Translations under genes and position numbers: made by a program
Origin: Halomarina litorea
GTDB taxonomy: Archaea > Halobacteriota > Halobacteria > Halobacteriales > Haloarculaceae
Length of the DNA stretch: 64,000 bases
NCBI RefSeq assembly: GCF_024227715.1
Contig: NZ_CP100448.1
Coordinates: forward strand, 1,943,655 to 2,007,654
Reading direction: 5' to 3'
Notes under the pieces: model-generated
Told to the model about the DNA's origin: nothing
Databases searched by the model: none
Seen by the model: only the letters and a program-made list of their open reading frames with translations
Shown here: positions 34,527 through 43,065 of the stretch, piece after piece
How the letters are laid out: the number at the start of each line of letters is the position of its first letter
Numbering within the stretch: position 1 is the first letter of the stretch

Positions 34527-34741
34527 CATTCTGCTGCGAACCACGGCGAACAGTGCCGAGCGAATGCGAGGCATCTGTTCGCGGATACGTGAGCAGCGAA
34601 TCGTGAACGCTGACGATTCGAACAGGAAGCGGAGCGAACGGAGTGAACGGAGTGACCGGGTTCGAATCCTTGCCCTGTTCTCCCGTCAGTCACGAACCCG
34701 TCCCTATCGGGTGTCGGCGAGCGAGGAGAGGAGGTCGGTCG
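34527..34741. other. tRNA-flanking spacer with hairpin and T-arm copy
   Basis: The spacer contains a perfect 8 bp inverted repeat CGAATCGT-N8-ACGATTCG (34597-34620), GAGCGAACGGAGTGA-type haloarchaeal repeats (34632-34655), and a 12-base identity with the tRNA T arm, GGGTTCGAATCC, at 34658-34669. It has no convincing gene. Confidence 0.5.
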
Positions 34742-34897
34742 CTACTGTCTCGGCGAGCGCGCCTTCCGGACGTCGGCACCGTCGCGGAGTTTGTCCTCAC
34801 AGTGCGGGCAGACGCGGACGGTGTCCATCCCGCGCGGGGCGAACACCTTCACGTACTCCTCGGTCACGACGGCGTCGCAGTTCTCGCATTCGGGCAT
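34742..34897 (-). CDS. Small zinc-ribbon protein (DUF7563-like)
   Basis: This 51-residue protein starts MPECENCDAVVTEEYVKVF and ends CPHCEDKLRDGADVRKARS. Two Cys-X2-Cys pairs (CENC and CPHC) form a single zinc ribbon. It resembles the haloarchaeal DUF7563 family; the name is from memory. The CGATATAG element at 34939-34946 is a likely promoter. Possible role: nucleic-acid or protein binding. Confidence 0.65.
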   Translation of the reverse strand: MPECENCDAVVTEEYVKVFAPRGMDTVRVCPHCEDKLRDGADVRKARSPRQ

Positions 34898-35051
34898 GGA
34901 CGGATACAACGGTCCTGCGGGGATGTGTGTTGAGCCTGCTATATCGAACCCGCGAGCGCCGAAATGGTTCCTTTCCGGAATTGTAAGTAGTGATTTAACG
35001 TCGGGGCGGGTAGTGTGGTGATGCACGGCGGCTCCACCGTCGTCTGCTACT

Positions 35052-36302
35052 ATGACCCACAAAATCGTCTACCTCTCGCGGCGGCCGGAGGTCCTGTTCG
35101 AGGCGGAGTGCACAGTTCTCGAGACTTACTGCTTCGACGACGACCTGACGGCGGCGTACGTCGAGTTCGACGGCGACACCCGAACCCTCGACGCACCGGG
35201 CGTCCTCGGCGTGGAGGACCTCACCACTGTGGAACCGCTGTACGAACCCGGCGACGTGGGCGAGGGCGTGGCGACCATCGAGGACGTCCGCCGCCTGCAC
35301 GACGTGCCCCGGAGGGGGGCGACTGGCGAGGGCGTCACCGTCGTCGCGATGGACTCCGGCGTGGACTCCTCGCATCCGGTCTTCTCCGACGTGCGCGTCG
35401 AGGAGGTCGACGTGACCGGCGACGGCAAGGGCGACGACGTGGGCCACGGGACGGCCGTGATGGGTCAGATAACGCGCCTCGCGCCCGGCGCTGACCTCAT
35501 CGCGCTCCGCATCTTCGGCGGCGAGGGGAGCACGAAGACGAACGTCATCCTGCGGGCCTACGAGTGGCTGCACAACAACACCGACCGCTACGAGGTGGTG
35601 AACATGTCCTGGGGCGCCCAGGAGGTCACCAAGCAACTGGACCGCGTGCACAACCGCCTCGTCGAGAAGGGTGTCAGGGACGTGACGGCGGCGGGCAACA
35701 CCGGCGAGAAAGCGGGGAGTCCCGGCACCGCAGAACGCGCCTTCAGCGTCGGCGCCTGTACCGCCGAGGGGAAGATGGCCGAGTTCTCCTCGTACAACCC
35801 GGACCGGGACAACCCGGACGTTGCCGCCATCGGGAAGGACAACCGCCTCGCGGGGGCGGAGGGGACGTCGATGGGGACGGACCTCGACGGACCCTGGGTG
35901 AAGGCGTCGGGCACCTCGTTCGCTGCCCCCGAGGTGGCAGGGATGGTCGCCAAACTCCTCGACGCCCGCGGGGGCCTCCCGCCCGAGCAGGTGATGCGGG
36001 CGTTCGAGGCCGGCGCGCGGAACATCCCCGACCAGCCGAAGGACGGCGCGGGCCTCGCCGACTACCGGGACACCCTCTGGGAGGCGGGCGGCGGGTCGAA
36101 ACCGGAACCGGGGCCCGACGAACCGGGGACGCCAAGCGAGCGAGGCGAGTCCGTCGTCTTCTCCGTCGGTGGGAGACAGGTGGCCGTTCTCGCCGCCGAC
36201 TGTCTCGACTCGGGGTTCTACGAGACGACCTGTGAAGACGACGACGGCGAGACCGTCGTCAGGTTCGCGTCGTCGAACGGCGGGTCGGGCGAGGGAGACT
36301 GA
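35052..36302 (+). CDS. S8 (subtilisin-like) serine protease, no signal peptide
   Basis: This 416-residue subtilase has the triad D101 (MDSGVDSSHP), H132 (GHGTAVMG) and S289 (ASGTSFAAPE), plus the oxyanion N216 (AAGNTG). Unlike exported halolysins it begins MTHKIVYLSRRPEVLFEAE with no Sec or Tat signal and no clear propeptide boundary; residues 1-90 form a small domain that may be a folding or inhibitory region. After residue 345 come a linker (SKPEPGPDEPGTPS) and a 60-residue beta-rich tail with two cysteines. An intracellular role is inferred. A TATA-like GATTTAAC lies 55 bp upstream. Confidence 0.87.
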   Translation: MTHKIVYLSRRPEVLFEAECTVLETYCFDDDLTAAYVEFDGDTRTLDAPGVLGVEDLTTVEPLYEPGDVGEGVATIEDVRRLHDVPRRGATGEGVTVVAMDSGVDSSHPVFSDVRVEEVDVTGDGKGDDVGHGTAVMGQITRLAPGADLIALRIFGGEGSTKTNVILRAYEWLHNNTDRYEVVNMSWGAQEVTKQLDRVHNRLVEKGVRDVTAAGNTGEKAGSPGTAERAFSVGACTAEGKMAEFSSYNPDRDNPDVAAIGKDNRLAGAEGTSMGTDLDGPWVKASGTSFAAPEVAGMVAKLLDARGGLPPEQVMRAFEAGARNIPDQPKDGAGLADYRDTLWEAGGGSKPEPGPDEPGTPSERGESVVFSVGGRQVAVLAADCLDSGFYETTCEDDDGETVVRFASSNGGSGEGD

Positions 36303-36317
36303 GCGGGAGGGTACTGT

Positions 36318-37517
36318 TCACTCCGACGCCAACAGGTCCTCGACTCGCTCACGGAGGCCGTCCATCCCGACGATCGCGACGTCCTCCGGGGCCACCTCGC
36401 CGCCGGCCACCTCCGTTCCCGTCCCGACGAGGACCACGTCCTCGCCCTCCTCGACGTTCCCCGTCTCACGCAGTTGGGAGAGGGCCGCCAGCGGCGTCGC
36501 CCCGGCGGGTTCGACGGCGAGGCCGGCCTCGCGGGCGAGTCGGCGCTGTGCCGTCCGGATGGCGTCGTCGTCCACGGCGAGGACGGCCCCGCCGGTGTCG
36601 CGGGCGGCCGCGAGCGCACGGGTCCCGCTCGGTGGGTCGGCGTTCGCGATGGAGTACGCGATGGTCTCCCCCACCCGTTCGACCCGTTCGACCGCATCGT
36701 CGCCGCGGTCGAATGCCTCGGCGATGGGGGCGCAGGCGGCCGTCTGGACGAAATAGAGGCGCGGGAGGCGGTCGATTCGTCCCGCCCCTTCGAGGTCCCG
36801 GAGGCCCTTCCAGACCGCGCTGGCGTTCCCGCCGCTGCTGACCGGGAGGATTACGGCGTCGGGGACCTCGGGCGCGAACGTCTCGCACACTTCGTAGGCG
36901 AGCGTCTTCTGGCCTTCGACGCGCAGAGGCACGTCGGAGTTGAGGAACGGGACGCCGAGGTCCGCCCCGAGTTCGAGCGACCGGTCGTAGAGGCGGCCGT
37001 AGTCGCCGTCGACTCGCAGGACCGTCGGTCCGTAGCGCGCGATGGGCGCGAGGCGCGATTCGGGGATGTCGGCGGGGACGAGGACGACGGCGGGGGTGCT
37101 GGTACTGGCGGCGTGGGCGGCGACGCTCCGCGCCATGTTCCCGTGCGAGACGGTGCCGACGGCGGGTGCGCCGTCGTCGAGGGCGGCCGCGACGCCGACG
37201 GCGCTCCCTCGGTCCTTGAAACTCCCCGTCGGGTTCGCGCCCTCGTACTTGACGTGGACGCGCACTCCGCCGTGGTCGAGTGGGGGGGTCCGGACCAGCG
37301 GGGTGCCGCCCGCCGCGCCCGCGAGTCCCGTCGGCGGGTCGACGGCCAGCAGGTCCCGGTAGCGCCACATCGAGTCGGGGCCGCCCGCGGGCCAGTCGTC
37401 CCAGAACCCGTCGGTCGGCGTCGCTATCCAGAGCGGTTCGCCGCAGTCACAGCGGGCTGCGGTGGTGTCGTGGGTCGCGCCGCAGGCGTAACAGGTCCGG
37501 CGCGTCGTCTGGTTCAC
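36318..37517 (-). CDS. thrC: Threonine synthase-like PLP enzyme
   Basis: This 399-residue PLP-dependent enzyme of fold type II has the lysine motif NPTGSFKDRGSAVG, an N-terminal zinc-ribbon-like CYACGATHDTT...CDCG, and the C-terminal glycine loop SSGGNASAVWKG. The family makes threonine from O-phosphohomoserine; haloarchaea carry several paralogues, so this one may have another substrate such as cysteate or threonine itself. It converges on the subtilase gene with a 15 bp gap. Confidence 0.8.
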   Translation of the reverse strand: MNQTTRRTCYACGATHDTTAARCDCGEPLWIATPTDGFWDDWPAGGPDSMWRYRDLLAVDPPTGLAGAAGGTPLVRTPPLDHGGVRVHVKYEGANPTGSFKDRGSAVGVAAALDDGAPAVGTVSHGNMARSVAAHAASTSTPAVVLVPADIPESRLAPIARYGPTVLRVDGDYGRLYDRSLELGADLGVPFLNSDVPLRVEGQKTLAYEVCETFAPEVPDAVILPVSSGGNASAVWKGLRDLEGAGRIDRLPRLYFVQTAACAPIAEAFDRGDDAVERVERVGETIAYSIANADPPSGTRALAAARDTGGAVLAVDDDAIRTAQRRLAREAGLAVEPAGATPLAALSQLRETGNVEEGEDVVLVGTGTEVAGGEVAPEDVAIVGMDGLRERVEDLLASE

Positions 37518-37562
37518 ACACCGAGTGACGCGCCCGACGGCAAAGCCCCACCGGACGCGGTG

Positions 37563-39026
37563 TCAGTCGCCCGCGCTGGCGGACGGCCCGATGACGGGTC
37601 GTTCCACGTCGCGGTCTGTCGGTTCCCCGTCGATGTCGTAGGGGTACTCGCCGGTGACACAGCCCAGACAGAGGTCCGTGCGCGCGGAGTCGAGGGCCTG
37701 TGCGACGGCGTCGATGGAGAGATACGACAGCGAGTCCGCGCCGATGGTCTCGCGGATGTCCTCGACCGACTGGTTCGCCGCGATGAGTTCCTCGCGCGAG
37801 GCCATGTCGATGCCCATGTAGCAGGGGGCGACGATGGGCGGCGCGCCGATGCGCATGTGGACCTCCTCGGCTCCCGCCTCGCGGAGGAGGGCGACGAGTT
37901 GGTTCGAGGTGGTCCCGCGCACGATGGAGTCGTCGATGATGGTCACCGACTTCCCCTCGACGGTCGACCGGATGGGGTTGAGCTTCAGGCGGACGGCCCG
38001 TTCGCGGGCGTCCTGCGTCGGCATGATGAACGTCCGGCCGACGTAGCGGTTCTTCATCAGGCCCTCGGCGAACTCGACGCTCGCGTCTTCTTCCTGTGCG
38101 GCTTCGGCGTACCCCGAGGCGAACGCGCGTCCCGAGTCGGGGACGGGCATCACGACGTCGGAGTCGACGCCCGACTCCTCCCAGAGCAGGCGACCGAGTT
38201 CGCGGCGCACCTCGTAGACCAGTTCCCCGTCGATGATGGAGTCCGGGCGGGCGAAGTAGACGTGTTCGAAGAAGCAGTGGGCGGTGTTCTCGCGGTCGAC
38301 CAGTTGGTAGGACTCGAACCCGGAGCCGTCGGGTTCGAGGACGACGAGTTCGCCCGGTCGCACGTCCCGGACGAGTTCGCCGTCCAGCGTGTCGATGGCG
38401 GCGCTCTCGCTGGCGAGGACGTAGCCATCCTCCAGTTCCCCGATACACAGCGGGCGGTTGCCCTCCGGGTCGCGCACGCCGACGACGGTGTCGTCGTGGG
38501 TGATGGTCAGGGCGTACGACCCGTGGATGCGGTCCATCGTCCGGCGGACCGCCCGAATGAGGTCGCCGTCGAGGAGGTTTCGTGCGAGGTCGTGGGCGAT
38601 GACCTCCGTGTCGCCGTCACTCGTGAACGCGTGGCCCCGTTCTTCCAGCGAGTCGCGCACCTCGTCTGCGTTGACGAGGTTCCCGTTGTGCGAGAGGCCG
38701 AGCGATCCGCTCTTGAACGAGACGGAGAACGGCTGAGCGCAGGAGGCGTCGACGCTCCCCGCCGTCGGGTAGCGGACGTGCCCGATGCCGACGCTCCCCC
38801 GGAGACCGTCGAGGTCGGCCTCGTCGAAGGCGTCGCCGACCAGACCCATCCCGACGTGGTCGTACTGCTGGAACCCGTCGTGCGTGACGATGCCGGCGGA
38901 CTCCTGGCCCCGGTGCTGGAGGGCGTACAGGGCGTAGTAGAGGGGCCGCGAGGCGTCCCGGTCCGCGAGGGACACGCCCACGACTCCGCACTTCTCCGTC
39001 GGGCCGTCGAACCGCCCGTCAGTCAT
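37563..39026 (-). CDS. purF: Glutamine PRPP amidotransferase
   Basis: This 487-residue first-committed enzyme of purine synthesis has a glutaminase domain with nucleophile C13 (EKCGVVGVSL), exposed after removal of a 12-residue propeptide, then the PRPP loop VTIIDDSIVRGTTSNQL. Cysteines in HCFFEHVYFARP, PCYMGIDMAS and LCLGCVTGEYP form the [4Fe-4S] site of the B. subtilis-type enzyme, which senses oxygen. It is the third gene of the LSm-eL37-purF group, 194 bp downstream of eL37. Confidence 0.95.
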   Translation of the reverse strand: MTDGRFDGPTEKCGVVGVSLADRDASRPLYYALYALQHRGQESAGIVTHDGFQQYDHVGMGLVGDAFDEADLDGLRGSVGIGHVRYPTAGSVDASCAQPFSVSFKSGSLGLSHNGNLVNADEVRDSLEERGHAFTSDGDTEVIAHDLARNLLDGDLIRAVRRTMDRIHGSYALTITHDDTVVGVRDPEGNRPLCIGELEDGYVLASESAAIDTLDGELVRDVRPGELVVLEPDGSGFESYQLVDRENTAHCFFEHVYFARPDSIIDGELVYEVRRELGRLLWEESGVDSDVVMPVPDSGRAFASGYAEAAQEEDASVEFAEGLMKNRYVGRTFIMPTQDARERAVRLKLNPIRSTVEGKSVTIIDDSIVRGTTSNQLVALLREAGAEEVHMRIGAPPIVAPCYMGIDMASREELIAANQSVEDIRETIGADSLSYLSIDAVAQALDSARTDLCLGCVTGEYPYDIDGEPTDRDVERPVIGPSASAGD

Positions 39027-39220
39027 GCGAGAGGCTGGGAGTGCCTAGCGTAAAAACTCCACCATCCTGTCGATAGTCTCCCACGCCCGTCCCGAAGTAT
39101 TCACGTTCGTGTATATCTCGGAGAGTGTGGACGACGCCGGCGACTGTCGGCAGAACGGCGACCCGACGCGGACGCACCGCTACGGAGTGTGGAGAACGGA
39201 GAGAGAGCGCGAGGGACGAT

Positions 39221-39397
39221 TCAGTGGTCGCCGGTCTTCGACTGCCAGGCGTACTCGCGACGCTTGGCCGTCTTGCCGAAGCCACAGGACGCACACGCCT
39301 TCTTCTTGATGTGGTAGGATTTCTCGCCACAGCGGCGGCACTTCACGTGGGTCGTCTTGTTCTTCTTGCCTTGAGATGGGGTTCCTGCGCCAGTCAT
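39221..39397 (-). CDS. rpl37e: 50S ribosomal protein eL37
   Basis: This 58-residue zinc ribosomal protein begins [20 protein letters not shown] and has C20, C23, C35 and C38 for zinc, with the basic [20 protein letters not shown] segment that binds 23S rRNA. The LSm stop codon overlaps its ATG by 4 bp, so the two are cotranslated. The length is typical of eL37. Confidence 0.95.
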   Translation of the reverse strand: MTGAGTPSQGKKNKTTHVKCRRCGEKSYHIKKKACASCGFGKTAKRREYAWQSKTGDH

Positions 39398-39579
39398 GGG
39401 GTTATCGAGACGACGTTATCGCCGCGGATAATCGTTACGTCTTCCCCTTCCTCGATGACGAGGTTCATGTGCTGGTCGTACCCGGAGAGCGACCCCGAGA
39501 ACACCTCGCCACCCTTGAGGTTCACCGTGACCTCCTTACCGAGCGATTCCTCCAGAACGTCGAGCGGTCGGCCGGCCAT
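39394..39579 (-). CDS. LSm/Sm-like archaeal RNA-binding protein
   Basis: This 61-residue Sm-fold protein has the Sm1 segment [30 protein letters not shown] and the Sm2 segment [12 protein letters not shown]. It would form a heptameric ring that binds U-rich RNA and can chaperone RNA or affect tRNA and rRNA maturation. It is the first gene of the compact LSm-eL37 operon. Confidence 0.95.
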   Translation of the reverse strand: MAGRPLDVLEESLGKEVTVNLKGGEVFSGSLSGYDQHMNLVIEEGEDVTIIRGDNVVSITP

Positions 39580-39699
39580 ACGTTGTCGCCTCTTCCCGTC
39601 GTCTTAATACCACCGGGACACCGCTCGGAACCACGGCTCGCCCGCTCAACGGGTGATCCGGCGTCCGGCCAGCGTACCGCAGGCGGGACGGCCGTCGGT

Positions 39700-40326
39700 C
39701 TACAGGACGCCCGTCTCGTTCTCGCGGACCACCGTCGCCTCTCGGGCCGTCCCGTCCCACGTCACCTCCGTGAGCGAGCAGTTCGCCGGGGCGTGGTCGT
39801 CGAACCCGTCCTGCGGGCCGATGCCCCGGACCGTCGAGAGGAGGACGACGATTGGCGCGGTGCGGGTCACGAGGACGACGGTTCCGGCGGGGTCGTCGGT
39901 CAGCGCTCGCCACCCCTGCAGGACCCGGTCGCGGAACTCGGCGGTGCTCTCGCCCGACGGCGGCCGTTCGGACTCCGGAACCTCACCGCGCCGGTAGCGC
40001 GCGGCGAGGTCCGGGTCGGCCTCGGCCACCTCCTCGTCCGTGAGGCCCTGGTACACCCCGAAGTCGCGTTCGCGCCACCCCGGTTCCGGGCGGATGTCGT
40101 CGTGGGCGGTGCCGAGACAGTCGGCGATGGCCCGCGCGGTGAGCGTCGCCCGCCGGAGGTCGGAGGCGTAGAGACGGTCGACGTCGTAGCGCGCCGCGAT
40201 GTGCCGGCCCACCCGGGTCGCCTGCTCGCGCCCCCGGTCGGTCAGCCCGATGGGTGCCCACCCGCTGACGCGCCCGGTCCGGTTCCACGGCGACTCGCCG
40301 TGGCGCACGAGGAGGAGTCGCTCCAC
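39700..40326 (-). CDS. Histidine-phosphatase superfamily protein, second catalytic His absent
   Basis: This 208-residue protein has the RHGES phosphate pocket (H9), SDLRRATLTA (R58/R59) and WRERDFG (E86), all normal for cofactor-dependent phosphoglycerate mutase relatives. The second catalytic histidine, usually in a VxHGG segment, is replaced: VVLVTRTAPIVV, with R155. Activity as a mutase or phosphatase may be reduced or lost, and a phosphohistidine-binding role is possible. It diverges from the membrane protein gene at 40422. Confidence 0.82.
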   Translation of the reverse strand: MERLLLVRHGESPWNRTGRVSGWAPIGLTDRGREQATRVGRHIAARYDVDRLYASDLRRATLTARAIADCLGTAHDDIRPEPGWRERDFGVYQGLTDEEVAEADPDLAARYRRGEVPESERPPSGESTAEFRDRVLQGWRALTDDPAGTVVLVTRTAPIVVLLSTVRGIGPQDGFDDHAPANCSLTEVTWDGTAREATVVRENETGVL

Positions 40327-40421
40327 GGCGCGAGGAAGGCCGGCGGGGGCAAGGCGCTGTCGCGTCGCCGTCCACCGACCGCAGCCAAACCGCTAAATGC
40401 ACGCCGAGCGATTGGTCGTCC

Positions 40422-40919
40422 ATGCCAGACATCACCCTGTTCGAAGTCGACCTCTCGGGGACGAAGTTCGTCGCCCCCTTCGGCCACTACCACGAGGGCG
40501 AGGCCTACCACGAAGACGACGACGAGGGCGGCAGGAACTGGAAGCTCCTCGGCGGCCTCGTCGTCGTCGGCCTCGCCGCCCTCGGCGGGGTCGCGTTCGT
40601 CCTCAAGCGAAAGCTCGGCGGAGGCGACGACAAGGACGAGGACCGCGAGGCCGGGGAGTTCGAGGCCGAGGGCCGCTTCGGGTTCGACGAGGAGTTCGAC
40701 ATCGACGCCGAGAACGAGGACGGGGACGAGGAGTACGAGTTCGACCGCGAGTCGACCGACGATTCCTCGCGGAAGGGCGCCGTCGCCGCCGTCGTCGGCC
40801 TCCTCTTTCTCATCCTCGTGACGGCCATCGTCAAGCGCCGCGGGTCCGAGTCCAAGGACGCCACGGACATCGAGGTAGAGGCGGCCGACACGGGCGCGAC
40901 GGCGGAACGGGAACGGTAG
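40422..40919 (+). CDS. Acidic two-span membrane protein
   Basis: This 165-residue protein starts MPDITLFEVDLSGTKF, then has a helix (LLGGLVVVGLAALGGVAFVL), a long Glu/Asp-rich loop (about residues 70-110), and a second helix (AVVGLLFLILVTAIV) near 130-145. No family is recognised. It lies 37 bp before the metalloprotease gene on the same strand, so the pair may be cotranscribed. Confidence 0.7.
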   Translation: MPDITLFEVDLSGTKFVAPFGHYHEGEAYHEDDDEGGRNWKLLGGLVVVGLAALGGVAFVLKRKLGGGDDKDEDREAGEFEAEGRFGFDEEFDIDAENEDGDEEYEFDRESTDDSSRKGAVAAVVGLLFLILVTAIVKRRGSESKDATDIEVEAADTGATAERER

Positions 40920-40956
40920 CCGGAAGGCCTTTGGACGGCTCACGCCTGACACTCGT

Positions 40957-41904
40957 ATGAGCTTCTATCGCGCGGCGCGTGCGGTCACCGACGCCTCGGG
41001 CGACGGACCGGTCGACTGGCTGGCCGTCGCCGAGGCCGCCAAGGCCGTCACCGCCCGCGGCGACCTCGACCTCACCGACGCCGAGCGGACAGGCTACGCC
41101 GACGACGTGAAGGCCGCCCGCGACCGGGTGCGGTCGGTCGGCGGCGTCGACTTCGATCTCCCGGACACCGTCGAGGTCCAGCATCGCCACCACTGGATCG
41201 ACGCCAACATCGGCACGTTCCGGCGCGTCCTCGACCAGCTCGACACCGGCCAGTCCGTCATCCCGGGTATCGCCCGGTCGCTCAACACCGGGTCGATGGC
41301 CTTCTCCATCGCCTTCCTCGCGAACAACGTCCTCGGGCAGTACGACCCCCTCCTGCTCTCGCAGTCCGACGACCACCGCCTCTACTTCGTCCACCCGAAC
41401 ATCGAGCGCGTCGCCGACCAGCTCGACGTGGACCGCGACCGCTTCCGGCGCTGGATCGCCTTCCACGAGGTGACCCACGCCGCCGAGTTCGGGGCCGCGC
41501 CGTGGCTCTCCGACCACCTCGAGTCGCTCATCGAACGGACGCTCGCGGACCTCTCGTCGGCCCGCTTCAACCGCGCGGACTTCCAGGAGATAGACACGAC
41601 TATGACCGCCGTCGAGGGGTACGCGGAGCTGCTGATGGACCGCACCTTCGACGACGAGTACGCCGACCTCCGGCGGAAACTCGACCAGCGACGGCAGAAC
41701 GCCGGCCCCATCTCGATGCTGTTCCGCCGCCTGCTCGGCCTCGGGCGCAAGCGCCGCCAGTACGAGCGCGGCAAGACCTTCTTCGAGGGCGTCGCCGCCG
41801 CGCGCGACCTGAAGACCGCCGCGCTGGTCTGGGAGCGTCCGGAGAACCTCCCGACCGACGACGAACTCGACAACCCGACGATGTGGCTCCGCCGAGTCGC
41901 CTGA
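40957..41904 (+). CDS. DUF2342 zinc-dependent metalloprotease-like protein
   Basis: This 315-residue protein has the zincin motif HEVTH with H170, E171 and H174 (IAFHEVTHAAEFG), followed by WLSDHLESLIERTL and a downstream glutamate in MTAVEGYAELLMD that could be the third ligand. It matches the family annotated as coenzyme F420 biosynthesis-associated or DUF2342. Function is not established. It is transcribed with the preceding membrane protein gene. Confidence 0.85.
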   Translation: MSFYRAARAVTDASGDGPVDWLAVAEAAKAVTARGDLDLTDAERTGYADDVKAARDRVRSVGGVDFDLPDTVEVQHRHHWIDANIGTFRRVLDQLDTGQSVIPGIARSLNTGSMAFSIAFLANNVLGQYDPLLLSQSDDHRLYFVHPNIERVADQLDVDRDRFRRWIAFHEVTHAAEFGAAPWLSDHLESLIERTLADLSSARFNRADFQEIDTTMTAVEGYAELLMDRTFDDEYADLRRKLDQRRQNAGPISMLFRRLLGLGRKRRQYERGKTFFEGVAAARDLKTAALVWERPENLPTDDELDNPTMWLRRVA

Positions 41905-41906
41905 TT

Positions 41907-41921
41907 CGGCAATTATTGCCG
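41907..41921. repeat. Palindromic hairpin after the DUF2342 gene
   Basis: CGGCAA-tta-TTGCCG is a perfect 6 bp inverted repeat 3 bp after the stop codon at 41904. It could be a terminator stem or a regulatory site for the next gene. Confidence 0.4.
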
Positions 41922-41999
41922 AGGTCGGCGACGGGGCCAGCGGCGCACGTCCGGGTCCGTCGCCCTCACGTCCCCGGGTTCGAGCGTCTCGGGAGTGTG

Positions 42000-42045
42000 A
42001 GGGCCGTCACAGTACCGGGCGATGGTTACCGGTGGTGACGGCCCT
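42000..42045. promoter_or_regulatory. Long inverted repeat upstream of the TauE/SafE gene
   Basis: AGGGCCGTCAC and GTGACGGCCCT form a perfect 11 bp inverted repeat separated by 24 bp, ending 33 bp before the preferred ATG at 42078. It could be an operator or an RNA hairpin in the leader. No terminator U-run is present. Confidence 0.5.
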
Positions 42046-42077
42046 TTCAGGCGTTGTACCGTACGCTCGGGGACACG

Positions 42078-43031
42078 ATGGCTACACGCGACGCGACGGT
42101 CGACCTGCGGGGGTTCCTTCGAAACCTGCTCTCGCTCCAGTATCGGGAGGTGTTGATGGCGACGGCGACACTGGCCGTCGTCGCGGGGGCCGTCCTCCTC
42201 TTTCCGGGCACCGAGAACATCACGGCGGGCCTGTCGGCGGACGTCGGGACGACGACCATCGCCCTGTTCCTCGTCGTCGCCATCGCCGCCGGCGTCGTCA
42301 AGGGTGCCGCCGGGTTCGGCTACGCCCTCGTGGCCACGCCAGTGTTCGCCTCGCTCATCCCGAACGGTACCGTCGCCGTCGTCGTCCTCGCGATTCCGCC
42401 GTGGATGATAAACGTCTTCCAGGTGGGCGAGACGAACACGGGACTGGAGTACGTCCGCCGGGAGTGGGCGCTCATCGCCCTCTCCGTCGTCGGTGCGGTC
42501 GTCGGCGTGTTCTTCCTCGCCGAGTTCCAGAAAGGGCCGCTCGTCCCCTTCCTCATCGCGTTGCTCCTCCTCGGCTACGTCCTCTTTCAGGTGGCTCGGC
42601 GGTTCGTCGTCGTCGAGGAGGCGCACAACCCCGTCGCACTGGGGAGCGTCGGCCTGCTGGAGGGGTTCCTGCTGGCGGCGACGAATCTCGGCCCGCTCCT
42701 CCCGGCGTACCTCCACACGTTCGAACGCGACCGCGAGCGGTACGTCGGCGGCCTCTCGATGGTCCTCGGGGCCATCTTCACCGTCCGCATCGTCCAGATG
42801 GCGTGGGTCGGCCTGCTGACGCCCTACCGACTCTGGCTCGGGTGTGCCATCGCCGTCGTCACCATCGTCGGCTTGCTGGCGGGGACGTACCTCCGCAGGC
42901 TGGGCATCGACGGCGAGCGGTTCGACTACCTCGTCACCGCACTGCTGTTCGTCATCGCGCTGAACATCCTCTCGAAGACGACCGGGCCCGCGCTGGCGAA
43001 GGCCGACGAACTGCTGGCGCTCCTGTTCTGA
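42078..43031 (+). CDS. TauE/SafE-family membrane exporter
   Basis: This 317-residue integral membrane protein has about eight helices and the repeated family pattern VVAIAAGVVKGAAGFGYALV near residues 70-90 and an N-terminal half duplicate in the second half. Members export sulfite, sulfoacetate or related organosulfur anions. The start MATRDATVDL is preferred to a MYRTLGDT start 24 bp upstream, inside the inverted repeat zone. Confidence 0.85.
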   Translation: MATRDATVDLRGFLRNLLSLQYREVLMATATLAVVAGAVLLFPGTENITAGLSADVGTTTIALFLVVAIAAGVVKGAAGFGYALVATPVFASLIPNGTVAVVVLAIPPWMINVFQVGETNTGLEYVRREWALIALSVVGAVVGVFFLAEFQKGPLVPFLIALLLLGYVLFQVARRFVVVEEAHNPVALGSVGLLEGFLLAATNLGPLLPAYLHTFERDRERYVGGLSMVLGAIFTVRIVQMAWVGLLTPYRLWLGCAIAVVTIVGLLAGTYLRRLGIDGERFDYLVTALLFVIALNILSKTTGPALAKADELLALLF

Positions 43032-43065
43032 GCAGACGGGGACAGAATCGGACCGCCGGCGTTCG

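Noticed and set aside
39100-39220. Possible gene in the purF-eL37 spacer
   Set aside because: Open frames there are short, lack a plausible start, and sit in a promoter/leader region of an operon.
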